From assembly GCA_934098385.1 (NCBI GenBank), contig CAKOOJ010000006.1, positions 1 to 51,155 on the forward strand: a stretch of DNA of 51,155 nucleotides, written 5' to 3'. This document shows, in pieces, positions 24,912 through 33,428 of the stretch. Numbering within the stretch: position 1 is the stretch's first letter; each line of letters starts with the position of its first letter. The notes beneath the pieces are model-generated. The model was not told the DNA's origin and searched no databases. It saw nothing but the letters and a program-made list of their open reading frames with translations. The stretch is from an uncultured Bacilli bacterium. Lineage in GTDB: Bacteria; Bacillota_I; Bacilli_A; RF39; UBA660. The translations under genes were made by a program, and so were the position numbers.

Positions 24912-25907
24912 CTAGCTTTCTTCGATATAAAAGTTTGGTTTAGTTAAAAGTTCCAGCTTTTTGCCTTCGTTATTTAATTCTTTACTATTTATTTTTGTGG
25001 CTGCACTATATATGTTTCCACCACCATTCATTACATTCATAATCTTACTAACATCTACTTTTCCCTTACTTCTAGCGCTGATAGATATTAACTCATCATC
25101 AATGTATCCTGCAGCAAAAGCTGCATCTGCTTTAAATCTTAAAAGATAATCTGCAACTTTTGCAAGTTCTTCTTTAGTATATGTAACATTTTCATCTGCA
25201 ATACATATTGCTATACTATATGTTATAAAATTTGCTTTACTTACTAAATCTTGTACTTTTCTATCACTTTCAAAATCTGTTTGAAAAAATTCATTTACTT
25301 TAACAATATCTGCTCCACGATCTAAAAGTTTTGAAACTGTATTCATTGTTTTACTACTACAATTTTTAGTATATTTATCAGTGTCTAAGTATATACCAGC
25401 AAGCAAATAGTTAGCAATATTTTTTGTAAAATTTATTTTATAAGATATAAGTAAATTAGTCATAACCTCTGCAGTACTAGATACATCTTTTAAAATATAA
25501 TTATATTGACTTTCAATAGGATGTCTATTTTCAGTATGATGATCAATAACTATTATATTTTTAAAACAATTTAAATAATCTTTACACGGAAGAATATCTT
25601 TATTACTTACATCAAGTGTAATAAGTAAATCTTTACCTGTTTTAATTTTTTTGTACTCCTCACAATTAATATAATTTATTGTAGAATTAGTGCTATCTAT
25701 CATTTCTTTTACACCAGGTTCTACTTTAATATCCTGGTCATTATACAAAATATATACATCTGTTTTAAACTTTTTTGCAATTTCACTCATTGCAATACAA
25801 GATGCAATTGAATCAAAATCCGCTCCTACATGACCAGTTAATATAACTTGTTTTGATTCGTTAATCTTTTGTTCTAAAACTTTCTTTAGCTCACAAATAT
25901 TCGACAT
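24912..25907 (-). CDS. DHH-DHHA1 phosphodiesterase, GdpP C-terminal-like (c-di-AMP or nanoRNA)
   Basis: 331 aa. DHH motifs: GHVGADFDSIAS (about 21-32), LLITLDVSN, IVIDHHTENRHP (about 128-139) and LLAGIYLDTDKYT; DHHA1: ISARSKGKVDVSKIMNVMNGGGNIYSAATKI. The C-terminal block and the HGAD-like RGADIVKV segment match GdpP better than NrnA, but the membrane, PAS and GGDEF parts of GdpP are missing, so it is a stand-alone form like Pde2/DhhP. Likely hydrolyses c-di-AMP/pApA or nanoRNA. The usual GGGH has become GGGN. Divergent from a HAD phosphatase. Confidence 0.82.
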   Translation of the reverse strand: MSNICELKKVLEQKINESKQVILTGHVGADFDSIASCIAMSEIAKKFKTDVYILYNDQDIKVEPGVKEMIDSTNSTINYINCEEYKKIKTGKDLLITLDVSNKDILPCKDYLNCFKNIIVIDHHTENRHPIESQYNYILKDVSSTAEVMTNLLISYKINFTKNIANYLLAGIYLDTDKYTKNCSSKTMNTVSKLLDRGADIVKVNEFFQTDFESDRKVQDLVSKANFITYSIAICIADENVTYTKEELAKVADYLLRFKADAAFAAGYIDDELISISARSKGKVDVSKIMNVMNGGGNIYSAATKINSKELNNEGKKLELLTKPNFYIEES

Positions 25908-25948
25908 AATATCACCTATGTATCACTATTATAATAGTTATTTTGATT

Positions 25949-25977
25949 TTGTCAAATAAAATGTAATTTGATATAAT
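25949..25977 (+). promoter_or_regulatory. Promoter of the HAD phosphatase gene
   Basis: TTGTCA (25949-25954), 17-bp spacer, TATAAT (25972-25977). Transcription would start near 25984, so the leader holds little more than the GGTGAT ribosome site. Confidence 0.8.
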
Positions 25978-25993
25978 AAATTTGGTGATAAAA

Positions 25994-26794
25994 TTGAATA
26001 AATTAAACATAAAAATTGTTTTTTTTGATATTGATGGTACTTTAACTAATACTAATAAAGAGATAACTAAAAGTACAATTAATACAATAAATAAATTAAT
26101 AGAAAAAGATATTTATATAGTATTATGTTCTGGAAGAATAAATAATTATATTAATAAATTTTTAAAGGTAATTAGTAAATCAAAATATACTATTTCTAAT
26201 AATGGTGCCCTAATATATGATAATGAACTAAATAAAGTAATTATGTTAGATCCATTATATACAAACGACTTAGAATATATATGGAAATATTCTAATAATA
26301 CTAAATCTACTTTTATAGTAAATACCATAAAAAATAAATATTCTAATAAGTATGTTAAAAATAAAGAAGATAAAATAATCATTAATAATTTAGAAGATGT
26401 AATAGATGAAAAATTACAATTAGTTATTAGTAATGAAGATATTAATGTTATGAAGAAATTAGAATTATATATTAATAATAAAACCAATTTAAAAGTTATT
26501 AATAAATCTTTTGACTATTTGAATGAATTTAAGAATAGATATTATTTCTTTGATATAGTTAATAATAGTGTTAGTAAGGGCAATGCTATAAAATATTTAT
26601 TAAAAGTATTGAATATTAATAAAGAAAATAGTATTTGTTTTGGTGATAGTATTAATGATATAGAAATGTTTAAGAGTGTTGGTATAAGTGTTGCTATGGG
26701 TAATTCTATAGAAGAAATAAAAAATATAGCAGATTATATTACTGATACTAATGATAATGACGGAATAAGTAAATTTTTTGATAAATATTTATAA
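25994..26794 (+). CDS. Cof-type HAD-IIB family phosphatase
   Basis: About 266 aa, start at TTG 25994, which is spaced correctly after GGTGAT; an in-frame TTG at 25982 lies upstream of that site. HAD motif I is FFDIDGTLTN (with the nucleophile and acid Asp pair), motif II is VLCSGR, and motif IV is CFGDSINDIEMFKSVGISVAMGNS, a C2-cap Cof-like arrangement. Such enzymes dephosphorylate sugar phosphates or flavin and pyridoxal phosphates; the substrate is not predictable. Has its own consensus promoter and a shared bidirectional terminator. Confidence 0.88.
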   Translation: MNKLNIKIVFFDIDGTLTNTNKEITKSTINTINKLIEKDIYIVLCSGRINNYINKFLKVISKSKYTISNNGALIYDNELNKVIMLDPLYTNDLEYIWKYSNNTKSTFIVNTIKNKYSNKYVKNKEDKIIINNLEDVIDEKLQLVISNEDINVMKKLELYINNKTNLKVINKSFDYLNEFKNRYYFFDIVNNSVSKGNAIKYLLKVLNINKENSICFGDSINDIEMFKSVGISVAMGNSIEEIKNIADYITDTNDNDGISKFFDKYL

Positions 26795-26796
26795 TT

Positions 26797-26834
26797 AAAA
26801 AATACAAAGTAAATTAAAATCTTTGTATTTTTTT
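26797..26834. terminator. Bidirectional terminator between the HAD gene and gatB
   Basis: AAATACAAAG pairs with CTTTGTATTT (10 bp); A-run before and T-run after, serving both convergent transcripts. Confidence 0.85.
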
Positions 26835-26835
26835 A

Positions 26836-28269
26836 TTATCTATTTTCTAATTCTTTAGTAAGTATTTCTTTAACTAATATAGGATTAGCCTTTCCTCTAG
26901 TTTCTTTCATAACTTGACCTACAAAGAAATCAAACATATTAGTTTTACCATTCTTGTATAGTTCAATTTGTTTAGTATTATTATCAAGTATCGTTTTTAT
27001 AATACTTTCTATTTTACTTTTATCATTTATTTGTTCCATACCTAATTCTTTGATTAATTCTTTAGGTTCGCGTTTTAATTCTAAAGATTTATTAAATAAT
27101 TCTTTTGCTTGCTTAGAATTAATCTTATTATCTTTGATAGAATTTATTATAAATGATAATCTATCTGGTGTTAAATATATATCTTTTATAGTTTCTTCAC
27201 TATTATTTAAATAGTCTGTTAAATTATTTATAACCCAATTAGTAGATAATTTTATATCACAATTTAAACTTATTAGTTTATCAAAATAATCACTAATATC
27301 TTTATCTCTTATAATAATTGTAGCATCTGTACTAGATAAACCTAATTCATTTACATACTTTAATTTCTTTTCATTAGGTAAAATTGGTATACGAGTTTTA
27401 ATTTCATTTATTAATTTATCTGTTATTTTATATGGTGGAATATTTGGTTCTATAAAGTATTTATAATCTATTGCATCTGCTTTACTACGCATACTTATAG
27501 TAGTTTCAGTTACTTCATCAAACCTTCTTGTTTCTTGTACTATTTCATCTTTTTTACCAGATAAAATTAATTCTGTTTGTCTTTTTATTTCATATTCTAT
27601 AGTTTTTTCTACATTACTTATATTATTAACGTTTTTAACTTCTACTTTAGTTCCAAATTCATTACTTCCCTTTTCCATCATGGAAACATTCACATCACAT
27701 CTTATTTGTCCTCTTTTAACATCAGCATCACTTATTCCTGTATATCTAAATATATTTTTCATTGTATCTAAGAATGCTACTGCTTCACGCGATGAGTGCA
27801 TACAAGGTGCTGTAACTGTTTCTAAAAGTGGTACACCTGCTCTATTATAATCTATTAAAGAAAAATATGAATAATGGTCTAAAGAAGCAGAATCTTCTTC
27901 CAAATGAATATCTAAAATATCTATAATTTTTTCTTTATCATCAACCATAACTGTAAGTTTTCCGTTTGTTCCTATAGGTTTATGAAATTGTGTTATTTGA
28001 TACCCTTTGGGCAAGTCAGGATAATAATAATTTTTTCTATCAAATATAAAGTAGTCTGGTATATCACATTTTAATATTAAAGCCATTTCTATAGCACGTT
28101 CCATACATTCTTTGTTTGCAATAGGTAAAATACCAGGAAGTGCAACATCTATTTTATTTACATGTAAATTTGAAATATCATTATATGTGTTTTGTGCTGG
28201 TGAAAACACTTTGGTTGTAGAATTCATTTCAGCATGCATTTCAAGTCCTATAACAGGTATCAATTCCAT
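26836..28269 (-). CDS. gatB: Asp-tRNA(Asn)/Glu-tRNA(Gln) amidotransferase subunit B
   Basis: 477 aa, normal length. Activates the misacylated tRNA by ATP-dependent phosphorylation before amidation with ammonia from GatA. Signature segments: PVIGLEMHAEMNSTTKVFS at the N-terminus, YYYPDLPKGYQITQF, SLIDYNRAGVPLLE, and the GatB/YqeY tail with GKANPILVKEIL at the end. Order here is gatC-gatA-gatB following aspS, with one-base overlaps. Confidence 0.97.
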   Translation of the reverse strand: MELIPVIGLEMHAEMNSTTKVFSPAQNTYNDISNLHVNKIDVALPGILPIANKECMERAIEMALILKCDIPDYFIFDRKNYYYPDLPKGYQITQFHKPIGTNGKLTVMVDDKEKIIDILDIHLEEDSASLDHYSYFSLIDYNRAGVPLLETVTAPCMHSSREAVAFLDTMKNIFRYTGISDADVKRGQIRCDVNVSMMEKGSNEFGTKVEVKNVNNISNVEKTIEYEIKRQTELILSGKKDEIVQETRRFDEVTETTISMRSKADAIDYKYFIEPNIPPYKITDKLINEIKTRIPILPNEKKLKYVNELGLSSTDATIIIRDKDISDYFDKLISLNCDIKLSTNWVINNLTDYLNNSEETIKDIYLTPDRLSFIINSIKDNKINSKQAKELFNKSLELKREPKELIKELGMEQINDKSKIESIIKTILDNNTKQIELYKNGKTNMFDFFVGQVMKETRGKANPILVKEILTKELENR

Positions 28270-29693
28270 TATTTCACTTCCTTTGCTATTTGACCTTTAA
28301 AGTCATATGTTGATTCTAATTTATATGCAATATTTAGTACATCTTTATCTTTCATAATATTACCAGTAATATTTACTCCAATAGGCATTTCATTAACTAT
28401 ACCATTTGGAATTGTTATACTAGGATATCCTCCAAAGTTTCCTATGGCCATTAAATTTTCTAATACTTGTTCATTGCCACTTATTTCTTCATTAACGTTT
28501 TCAAATTTTGGAGCAATTTTTCCACTGGCTGGCATAATCATTACATCAAATTCTTTAAATAATTCATTCATTTTATTAGTAATTAATCTTCTTACTCTTT
28601 TAGCATTTAAGAAATATTTTTCTTGATTTTCTTTTTGTAAAACATATGAACCTATAACAAATCTACGTTTAATAAGAGATGAAAATCCTTTAGTTCTATG
28701 ATCTTTAATCATATCGATATAGTTTTCTCCATTTCCTTTTGGACCAAATATAATTCCTGTTAAATTAGAATCATTACTTGTTGCCTCAGCACAACTTAAA
28801 CATACATAAGTTGGAAATATTGCATTTAATAATTTTATATCAATATCTATTCCAGAAATTGTACAACCTAATTCTTCTAAATGTTTTATAGTATTTTTAA
28901 ATTCTTCTAATATATTATTTGTTTCTTCATTATCACTTAAATTATCTAATAAGTTCTTAATATAAAATATTTTTTTACCTTTTATATCATTATTTAAATT
29001 ATTAGTTAAATTAGGTTCTAAATCAATTGTTGTCATATCATTTTCATCTATTCCAACAACATTATCAACTACAATTGCAGCATCGCGTACACTACGTGTT
29101 AATACTCCAACATGATCTAAACTTGAAGCGAAAGGAAATAATCCGAATCTACTAATCGCACCATATGTTGGCTTATATCCGACAATACCACAATATGCAG
29201 CAGGTTTACGTATACTATCTCCGGTATCACTTCCAAGAGCATATGGCACAACACCACTTGCAACTAAAGCAGCACTCCCGGCGCTGGATCCTGCAGTTAT
29301 ACGTGTAATATCCCAAGGATTTTTAACTTTTCCAGTATGACAAGTTGTTCCTGTTCCACCCATACCTAACTCGTCCATGGCACTTTTTCCTATTAAAACT
29401 GCACCTTTTTCTTTCAAACGTTTAATAACAGTAGCATCAAAAAATGGTACATAATCTTTTAATGTGTTGCTACTAGCTGTTGAAAGTATATCTTTTGTTG
29501 ATAAATTATCTTTTGCAACGTAAGGAATACCAGATAAAATATTTTCATTTACACTACCAGTAGCATCATCACATATTGTTACAAATGCATTCAATTTATC
29601 TTGTACTTCATGAGATTTTTTTAATGTGTCTTCTATTAATTCATTAGATGTTAATTCTTTATTTTTAAGTTTATTATGTAATTCTTCTAACAT
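28269..29693 (-). CDS. gatA: Asp-tRNA(Asn)/Glu-tRNA(Gln) amidotransferase subunit A
   Basis: 474 aa amidase-signature enzyme releasing ammonia from glutamine. The Ser-cisSer-Lys triad is visible: VAKDNLSTKD (Lys, about 61), TAGSSAGSAALVASG (about 132-146) and LGSDTGDSIRKPAAYCG (about 152-168); in this last block the usual GG before S(I/V)R reads GD. It overlaps gatB and gatC by single bases. Confidence 0.96.
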   Translation of the reverse strand: MLEELHNKLKNKELTSNELIEDTLKKSHEVQDKLNAFVTICDDATGSVNENILSGIPYVAKDNLSTKDILSTASSNTLKDYVPFFDATVIKRLKEKGAVLIGKSAMDELGMGGTGTTCHTGKVKNPWDITRITAGSSAGSAALVASGVVPYALGSDTGDSIRKPAAYCGIVGYKPTYGAISRFGLFPFASSLDHVGVLTRSVRDAAIVVDNVVGIDENDMTTIDLEPNLTNNLNNDIKGKKIFYIKNLLDNLSDNEETNNILEEFKNTIKHLEELGCTISGIDIDIKLLNAIFPTYVCLSCAEATSNDSNLTGIIFGPKGNGENYIDMIKDHRTKGFSSLIKRRFVIGSYVLQKENQEKYFLNAKRVRRLITNKMNELFKEFDVMIMPASGKIAPKFENVNEEISGNEQVLENLMAIGNFGGYPSITIPNGIVNEMPIGVNITGNIMKDKDVLNIAYKLESTYDFKGQIAKEVK

Positions 29694-29986
29694 TATCCCA
29701 CCACCTTTGGTACTTCTATTTCTCTATCACTAACATTATCCGAATTTTTAAGTATATCTTTAACATCATCATTTATTATAGTTTTACCATCTCTTATATT
29801 TGGTTCAATGATAAATGGATAATCTTGTACAGGAACATCTTTAATTCCATCTATTTCATTTATCAAATCCATGTTAGCTTCAATTACTTCAAATTCATCT
29901 AGGATAGTTTCTGTTTCTTCTTCTGTTAAACCTATTAACAATTTATCAGCATAATCTTTAATTAATTCTTTTGTAAATTTACTCAT
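29693..29986 (-). CDS. gatC: Asp-tRNA(Asn)/Glu-tRNA(Gln) amidotransferase subunit C
   Basis: About 97 aa from ATG 29986 (a GTG at 29995 is possible). Small helical subunit wrapping the GatA-GatB interface. The pattern LADKLLIGLTEEETETILDEFE and the C-terminal block around VPVQDYPF and REIEVPKVVG fit the family. The start lies within the last codons of aspS, implying translational coupling. Confidence 0.92.
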   Translation of the reverse strand: MSKFTKELIKDYADKLLIGLTEEETETILDEFEVIEANMDLINEIDGIKDVPVQDYPFIIEPNIRDGKTIINDDVKDILKNSDNVSDREIEVPKVVG

Positions 29987-31727
29987 CTTTATCACTCACT
30001 TTTATTCCTAATTCATCTAATTGTTTAGTGCTTACAACATTTGGTGCATCACTCATTAAATCATTGCTACTAGTCGTTTTAGGAAATGCTATAACATCTC
30101 TTATGTTTTCTGTTCCTGCTAAGATCATTGTAAGTCTATCAAGTCCAAGAGCAAATCCCCCATGTGGAGGTGTTCCATATTTTAATGCATCTACAAAGAA
30201 TCCAAATTTTTCTTTTATATCTTCTTCACTTAATTCTAAAGCTTCAAACATTTTCTTTTGTACTTCTTCTTTATGAATTCTTATGCTTCCTCCACCTGCT
30301 TCATATCCGTTAATTACAATATCGTAGGCTTTTGAATAACAATGTGCTTTGTCAGTTAATAATTTATCAACATCTTCATCTTTTGGACTTGTAAATGGAT
30401 GATGGCATGCAACAAATCTATTTTCTGTATCACTCCATTCAAATGATGGGAAATCAGTAACCCATAATAATTTATAATCATCTTTTTTAATCAAGTTGTT
30501 ATCTCTAGCTACTTTGCATCTTAATGCTCCTAAAGATGTTTTAACAAGTGATTCTTTACCACAAACTATAAATACTATGTCATTGTTATTTATTAATAAT
30601 TCTTCTTTTAAATTATTTATTTCTTCATCAATTAATCCTTTAACACTGCCAGTTATTTCTTCACCAAATTTTATATATGCAAGTCCACCAGCTTTATAAG
30701 TTTTTACATATTCTGTTAATTTATCAATTTCACGTCTTGAATACACTTTTGCTAAGTCTTTACCAACTATACAATTTATTACTCCATTATTAGTTATAAC
30801 TTTATTAAAGAATTCTATATTAGTATTTTCAAATATATGAGTTATATCATTAATACGCATATCAAATCTTAAATCTGGTTTATCAGATCCATACATTCTT
30901 ATTGCATCATCATATTTCATTCTAAATAGTGGTAATTTAATATCTATTCCTTTAGTTTCTTTAAATACATTAACTACTAAATTTTCACAAAGACTCATAA
31001 TATCGTTTTCATCTATAAAACTCATTTCAACATCTACCTGTGTAAATTCTGGTTGTCTATCAGCTCTTAAATCTTCATCTCTAAAACATTTTGCAATTTG
31101 AAAATACCTTTCAATTCCGCCTACCATTAATAATTGTTTATATATTTGAGGAGATTGTGGAAGCGCAAAGAATTTTCCATTAAATATACGAGAAGGCACT
31201 AAATAATCTCTTGCACCTTCAGGTGTACTTTTACAAAGTATTGGAGTTTCTACTTCCAAGAAATTTAATTTATCTAAATAATTTCTTATAGACATAGTTA
31301 TCTTATGTCTTAACACAAAATTATTTATTAAATTATTTCTTCTTAAATCTAAATATCTATATTTTAAAAGAGTATCTTCATTAGCGTTAACATCATCAAT
31401 TATTTGAAATGGAGTTTCTATTGATGTATTTATTAATTCTAATTCATCTACTATAACTTCTATTTTACCAGTACTTATTTTTTCATTGCTTGTTATTCTT
31501 TCTACAACTTTACCAGTAACTTTAATTACATATTCACTTTTTAATGTGTTAGCAAGTTCATAATTTTTATTTTCTGGATTTACTACTAATTGTATTAAAC
31601 CAGTTCTATCTCTTAAATCTATAAATATTAAACCACCTAAATTACGTACTTTTTGTACCCAACCATATAGTTCAACAATTTGATTTACGTTATTTTCATT
31701 TATTTCATTATTAAATACTTTTTTCAT
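29979..31727 (-). CDS. aspS: Aspartyl-tRNA synthetase (bacterial type)
   Basis: 582 aa class II synthetase: OB-fold anticodon domain (about 1-110, VQKVRNLGGLIFIDLRDRTG), motif 2 FRDEDLRADRQPEFTQVDVEMSF (about 214-236), the bacterial GAD insert (about 290-400), and motif 3 GFALGLDRLTMILAGTENIRDVIAFPKT. Directly upstream of gatCAB, which would amidate Asp-tRNA-Asn if the enzyme is non-discriminating; since asnS is present nearby, Gln-tRNA-Gln synthesis may be the main GatCAB role. The sequence alone does not settle this. Confidence 0.97.
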   Translation of the reverse strand: MKKVFNNEINENNVNQIVELYGWVQKVRNLGGLIFIDLRDRTGLIQLVVNPENKNYELANTLKSEYVIKVTGKVVERITSNEKISTGKIEVIVDELELINTSIETPFQIIDDVNANEDTLLKYRYLDLRRNNLINNFVLRHKITMSIRNYLDKLNFLEVETPILCKSTPEGARDYLVPSRIFNGKFFALPQSPQIYKQLLMVGGIERYFQIAKCFRDEDLRADRQPEFTQVDVEMSFIDENDIMSLCENLVVNVFKETKGIDIKLPLFRMKYDDAIRMYGSDKPDLRFDMRINDITHIFENTNIEFFNKVITNNGVINCIVGKDLAKVYSRREIDKLTEYVKTYKAGGLAYIKFGEEITGSVKGLIDEEINNLKEELLINNNDIVFIVCGKESLVKTSLGALRCKVARDNNLIKKDDYKLLWVTDFPSFEWSDTENRFVACHHPFTSPKDEDVDKLLTDKAHCYSKAYDIVINGYEAGGGSIRIHKEEVQKKMFEALELSEEDIKEKFGFFVDALKYGTPPHGGFALGLDRLTMILAGTENIRDVIAFPKTTSSNDLMSDAPNVVSTKQLDELGIKVSDKDE

Positions 31728-31748
31728 AATTTCCCTTCTTTATATATA

Positions 31749-31777
31749 TTGATTAAATAATTTTGTTGTGTTACAAT
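31749..31777 (+). promoter_or_regulatory. Promoter of the aspS-adjacent small RNA
   Basis: TTGATT (31749-31754), 17-bp spacer, TACAAT (31772-31777), facing away from aspS; the transcript would start near 31784. Confidence 0.7.
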
Positions 31778-31802
31778 GTATTTATGAAGAAAACTTCATA
31801 AA

Positions 31803-31830
31803 ATATTAAAGGAACATTCAGTTTGACCAA
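31803..31830 (-). promoter_or_regulatory. Possible aspS promoter
   Basis: Minus strand TTGGTC (31825-31830), 16-bp spacer, TAATAT (31803-31808), about 75 bases before the aspS start and antisense to the 5' part of the candidate small RNA. Confidence 0.4.
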
Positions 31831-31943
31831 TTGGATGTCGACCTTAATGGTTATTGTAGACATTTAAGCCTATATGCTTAAGCATCATTTTTTTATGGCT
31901 ACAATCATTATAACAATAAACGAAAAATGATTGCGATGTATCT

Positions 31944-31972
31944 AAGAATTTTTATTATAAAAATTCTTTTTT
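31944..31972 (+). terminator. Terminator of the candidate small RNA
   Basis: AAGAATTTTTA pairs perfectly with TAAAAATTCTT around a 3-base loop and runs into six Ts on the plus strand. Confidence 0.75.
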
Positions 31973-31980
31973 ACGTTTTA

Positions 31981-32018
31981 TTTACCTCCCTTTTATAAAG
32001 AGAGGTAAATTTTTTAAC
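31981..32018. terminator. Second hairpin downstream of asnS
   Basis: TTTACCTC/GAGGTAAA stem with a T-run on the plus strand; weaker tail on the minus strand. It separates the convergent small RNA and asnS transcripts and may act mainly on the plus strand. Confidence 0.55.
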
Positions 32019-32045
32019 TTAATATTCCTAAACTAATATAACACT

Positions 32046-33416
32046 TTAATTTTCACAGTTTCCTGGAGTTCTAGGATAAGGTATAACATCTCTTATATTT
32101 TCTACACCTGTTAGATATATTAATAATCTTTCAAATCCCATACCAAATCCAGAATGTTTACATCCACCAAATTTACGTAGATTAATATACCAATCCATTC
32201 CTTCTTTGTCCATTCCTAACTCATCCATACGACGAACTAGTTTTTCATAATCGGCTTCTCTTTCAGAACCGCCCATTAATTCGCCAGCACCAGGAACTTC
32301 TAAGTCAACAGCAGCAACTGTTTTTCCATCATCATTTTGTTTCATATAAAATGCTTTTATATCTTTTGGCCAATCTGTTATAAATACTGGTCCATCAAAA
32401 TATTCAGTAATATATTTTTCATGTTCTTTTGCAATATCTTCACCGTATTCTGGAGTAAATTCCCAATCAACTTTTGCTTCTTTTAAAAGTGTTATAACAT
32501 CGTGATGTGATATTCTAGTAAATTTAGAATTTACTAATTTAGTTAATTTATCAATTAATCCTTTTTCAACAAATTTATCACAGAAAGCCATTTCTTCTTT
32601 AGCATTATCAAGTACATACTTAACAACATATTTAAGCATGCCTTCCATTATTTCCATATCTCCTTCTAAATCACAAAATGCAATTTCAGGTTCAATCATC
32701 CAGAATTCACTAGCATGAGTTTTAGTATTTGAATTCTCTGCTCTAAAAGTTGGTCCAAATGTATAAGTTTTCTTGTAAGCAAGAGCAAATGTCTCTGCTT
32801 GTAATTGACCACTTACAGTTAAAGATGCTTGTTTTCCAAAAAAATCTTTACTATAATCAACTTTTCCAGTACTTGCAACCTTATCTAAATCAAGTGTTGT
32901 TACTTGGAACATTTCTCCAGCACCTTCACAATCACTTGATGTAATTAATGGAGCATGAAAATATACATACCCATTTTCTTGAAAATATTTATGAATTGCA
33001 TAAGCAGCAATACTTCTTATTCTAAATACAGCTCTAAATAAATTAGTTCTAGGTCTTAAATAAGATATTTCACGTAAATATTCACGAGTAGGTCTACCCT
33101 TTGCTTGTAAAGGATAATCATCACTACAATCTCCTTCTAAAACAAAACTGTTTAATTCTAATTCAAATTCTTGCCCACTAGCAGGTGACTTTCTTAATAC
33201 ACCTTCTACCGTAATTGCAGAACCTAATTTTAATTTTTGTATTTCATCAAAACAATCTAATTTGTCATCATAGACAACTTGTAAACTATCAAAACATGTT
33301 CCATCATTTAAATCAACAAATCCAAATTTTGCTTGTTTTCTATGATTTCTAACCCATCCAGAAACCTTATAAGTTTTTCCTATTTCTTTTTCTTTATATA
33401 TATCTTTTATATCCAT
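32046..33416 (-). CDS. asnS: Asparaginyl-tRNA synthetase
   Basis: 456 aa. Class IIb synthetase charging tRNA-Asn directly. OB-fold domain at the N-terminus (VSGWVRNHRKQAKFGFVDLNDGTCF), motif 2 region FGPTFRAENSNTKTHASEFWMIEPEIAF (the NSNTxxHxxEF pattern distinguishes AsnRS), and motif 3 GFGMGFERLLIYLTGVENIRDVIPYPRTPG. It follows hisS by 12 bases in one operon under the hisS T-box. Confidence 0.97.
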   Translation of the reverse strand: MDIKDIYKEKEIGKTYKVSGWVRNHRKQAKFGFVDLNDGTCFDSLQVVYDDKLDCFDEIQKLKLGSAITVEGVLRKSPASGQEFELELNSFVLEGDCSDDYPLQAKGRPTREYLREISYLRPRTNLFRAVFRIRSIAAYAIHKYFQENGYVYFHAPLITSSDCEGAGEMFQVTTLDLDKVASTGKVDYSKDFFGKQASLTVSGQLQAETFALAYKKTYTFGPTFRAENSNTKTHASEFWMIEPEIAFCDLEGDMEIMEGMLKYVVKYVLDNAKEEMAFCDKFVEKGLIDKLTKLVNSKFTRISHHDVITLLKEAKVDWEFTPEYGEDIAKEHEKYITEYFDGPVFITDWPKDIKAFYMKQNDDGKTVAAVDLEVPGAGELMGGSEREADYEKLVRRMDELGMDKEGMDWYINLRKFGGCKHSGFGMGFERLLIYLTGVENIRDVIPYPRTPGNCEN

Positions 33417-33428
33417 AACTTTCTCTCC

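Larger units (their letters stand above)
31784..31972 (+). ncRNA. Candidate structured small RNA, about 190 nt, possibly 6S RNA
   Basis: Own promoter at one end and an 11-bp perfect stem with six Ts at the other (31944-31972). Inside are several perfect helices: ATGAAG/CTTCAT at the 5' end, ACATTC/GGATGT, ATTGTAG/CTACAAT enclosing TTTAAGC/GCTTAAG, and CAATCATT/AATGATTG, the last two sharing bases and so mutually exclusive. No coding potential seen. Length and position next to aspS recall Bacillus 6S-1 RNA (bsrA), but the fold I can draw is not a clear rod with a central bubble, so the family is unproven. Confidence 0.5.

Noticed and set aside
31728..31983. T-box leader for aspS
   Set aside because: No TGGNACCGCG core and no stem-I elements on the minus strand; the structured elements belong to the plus strand.
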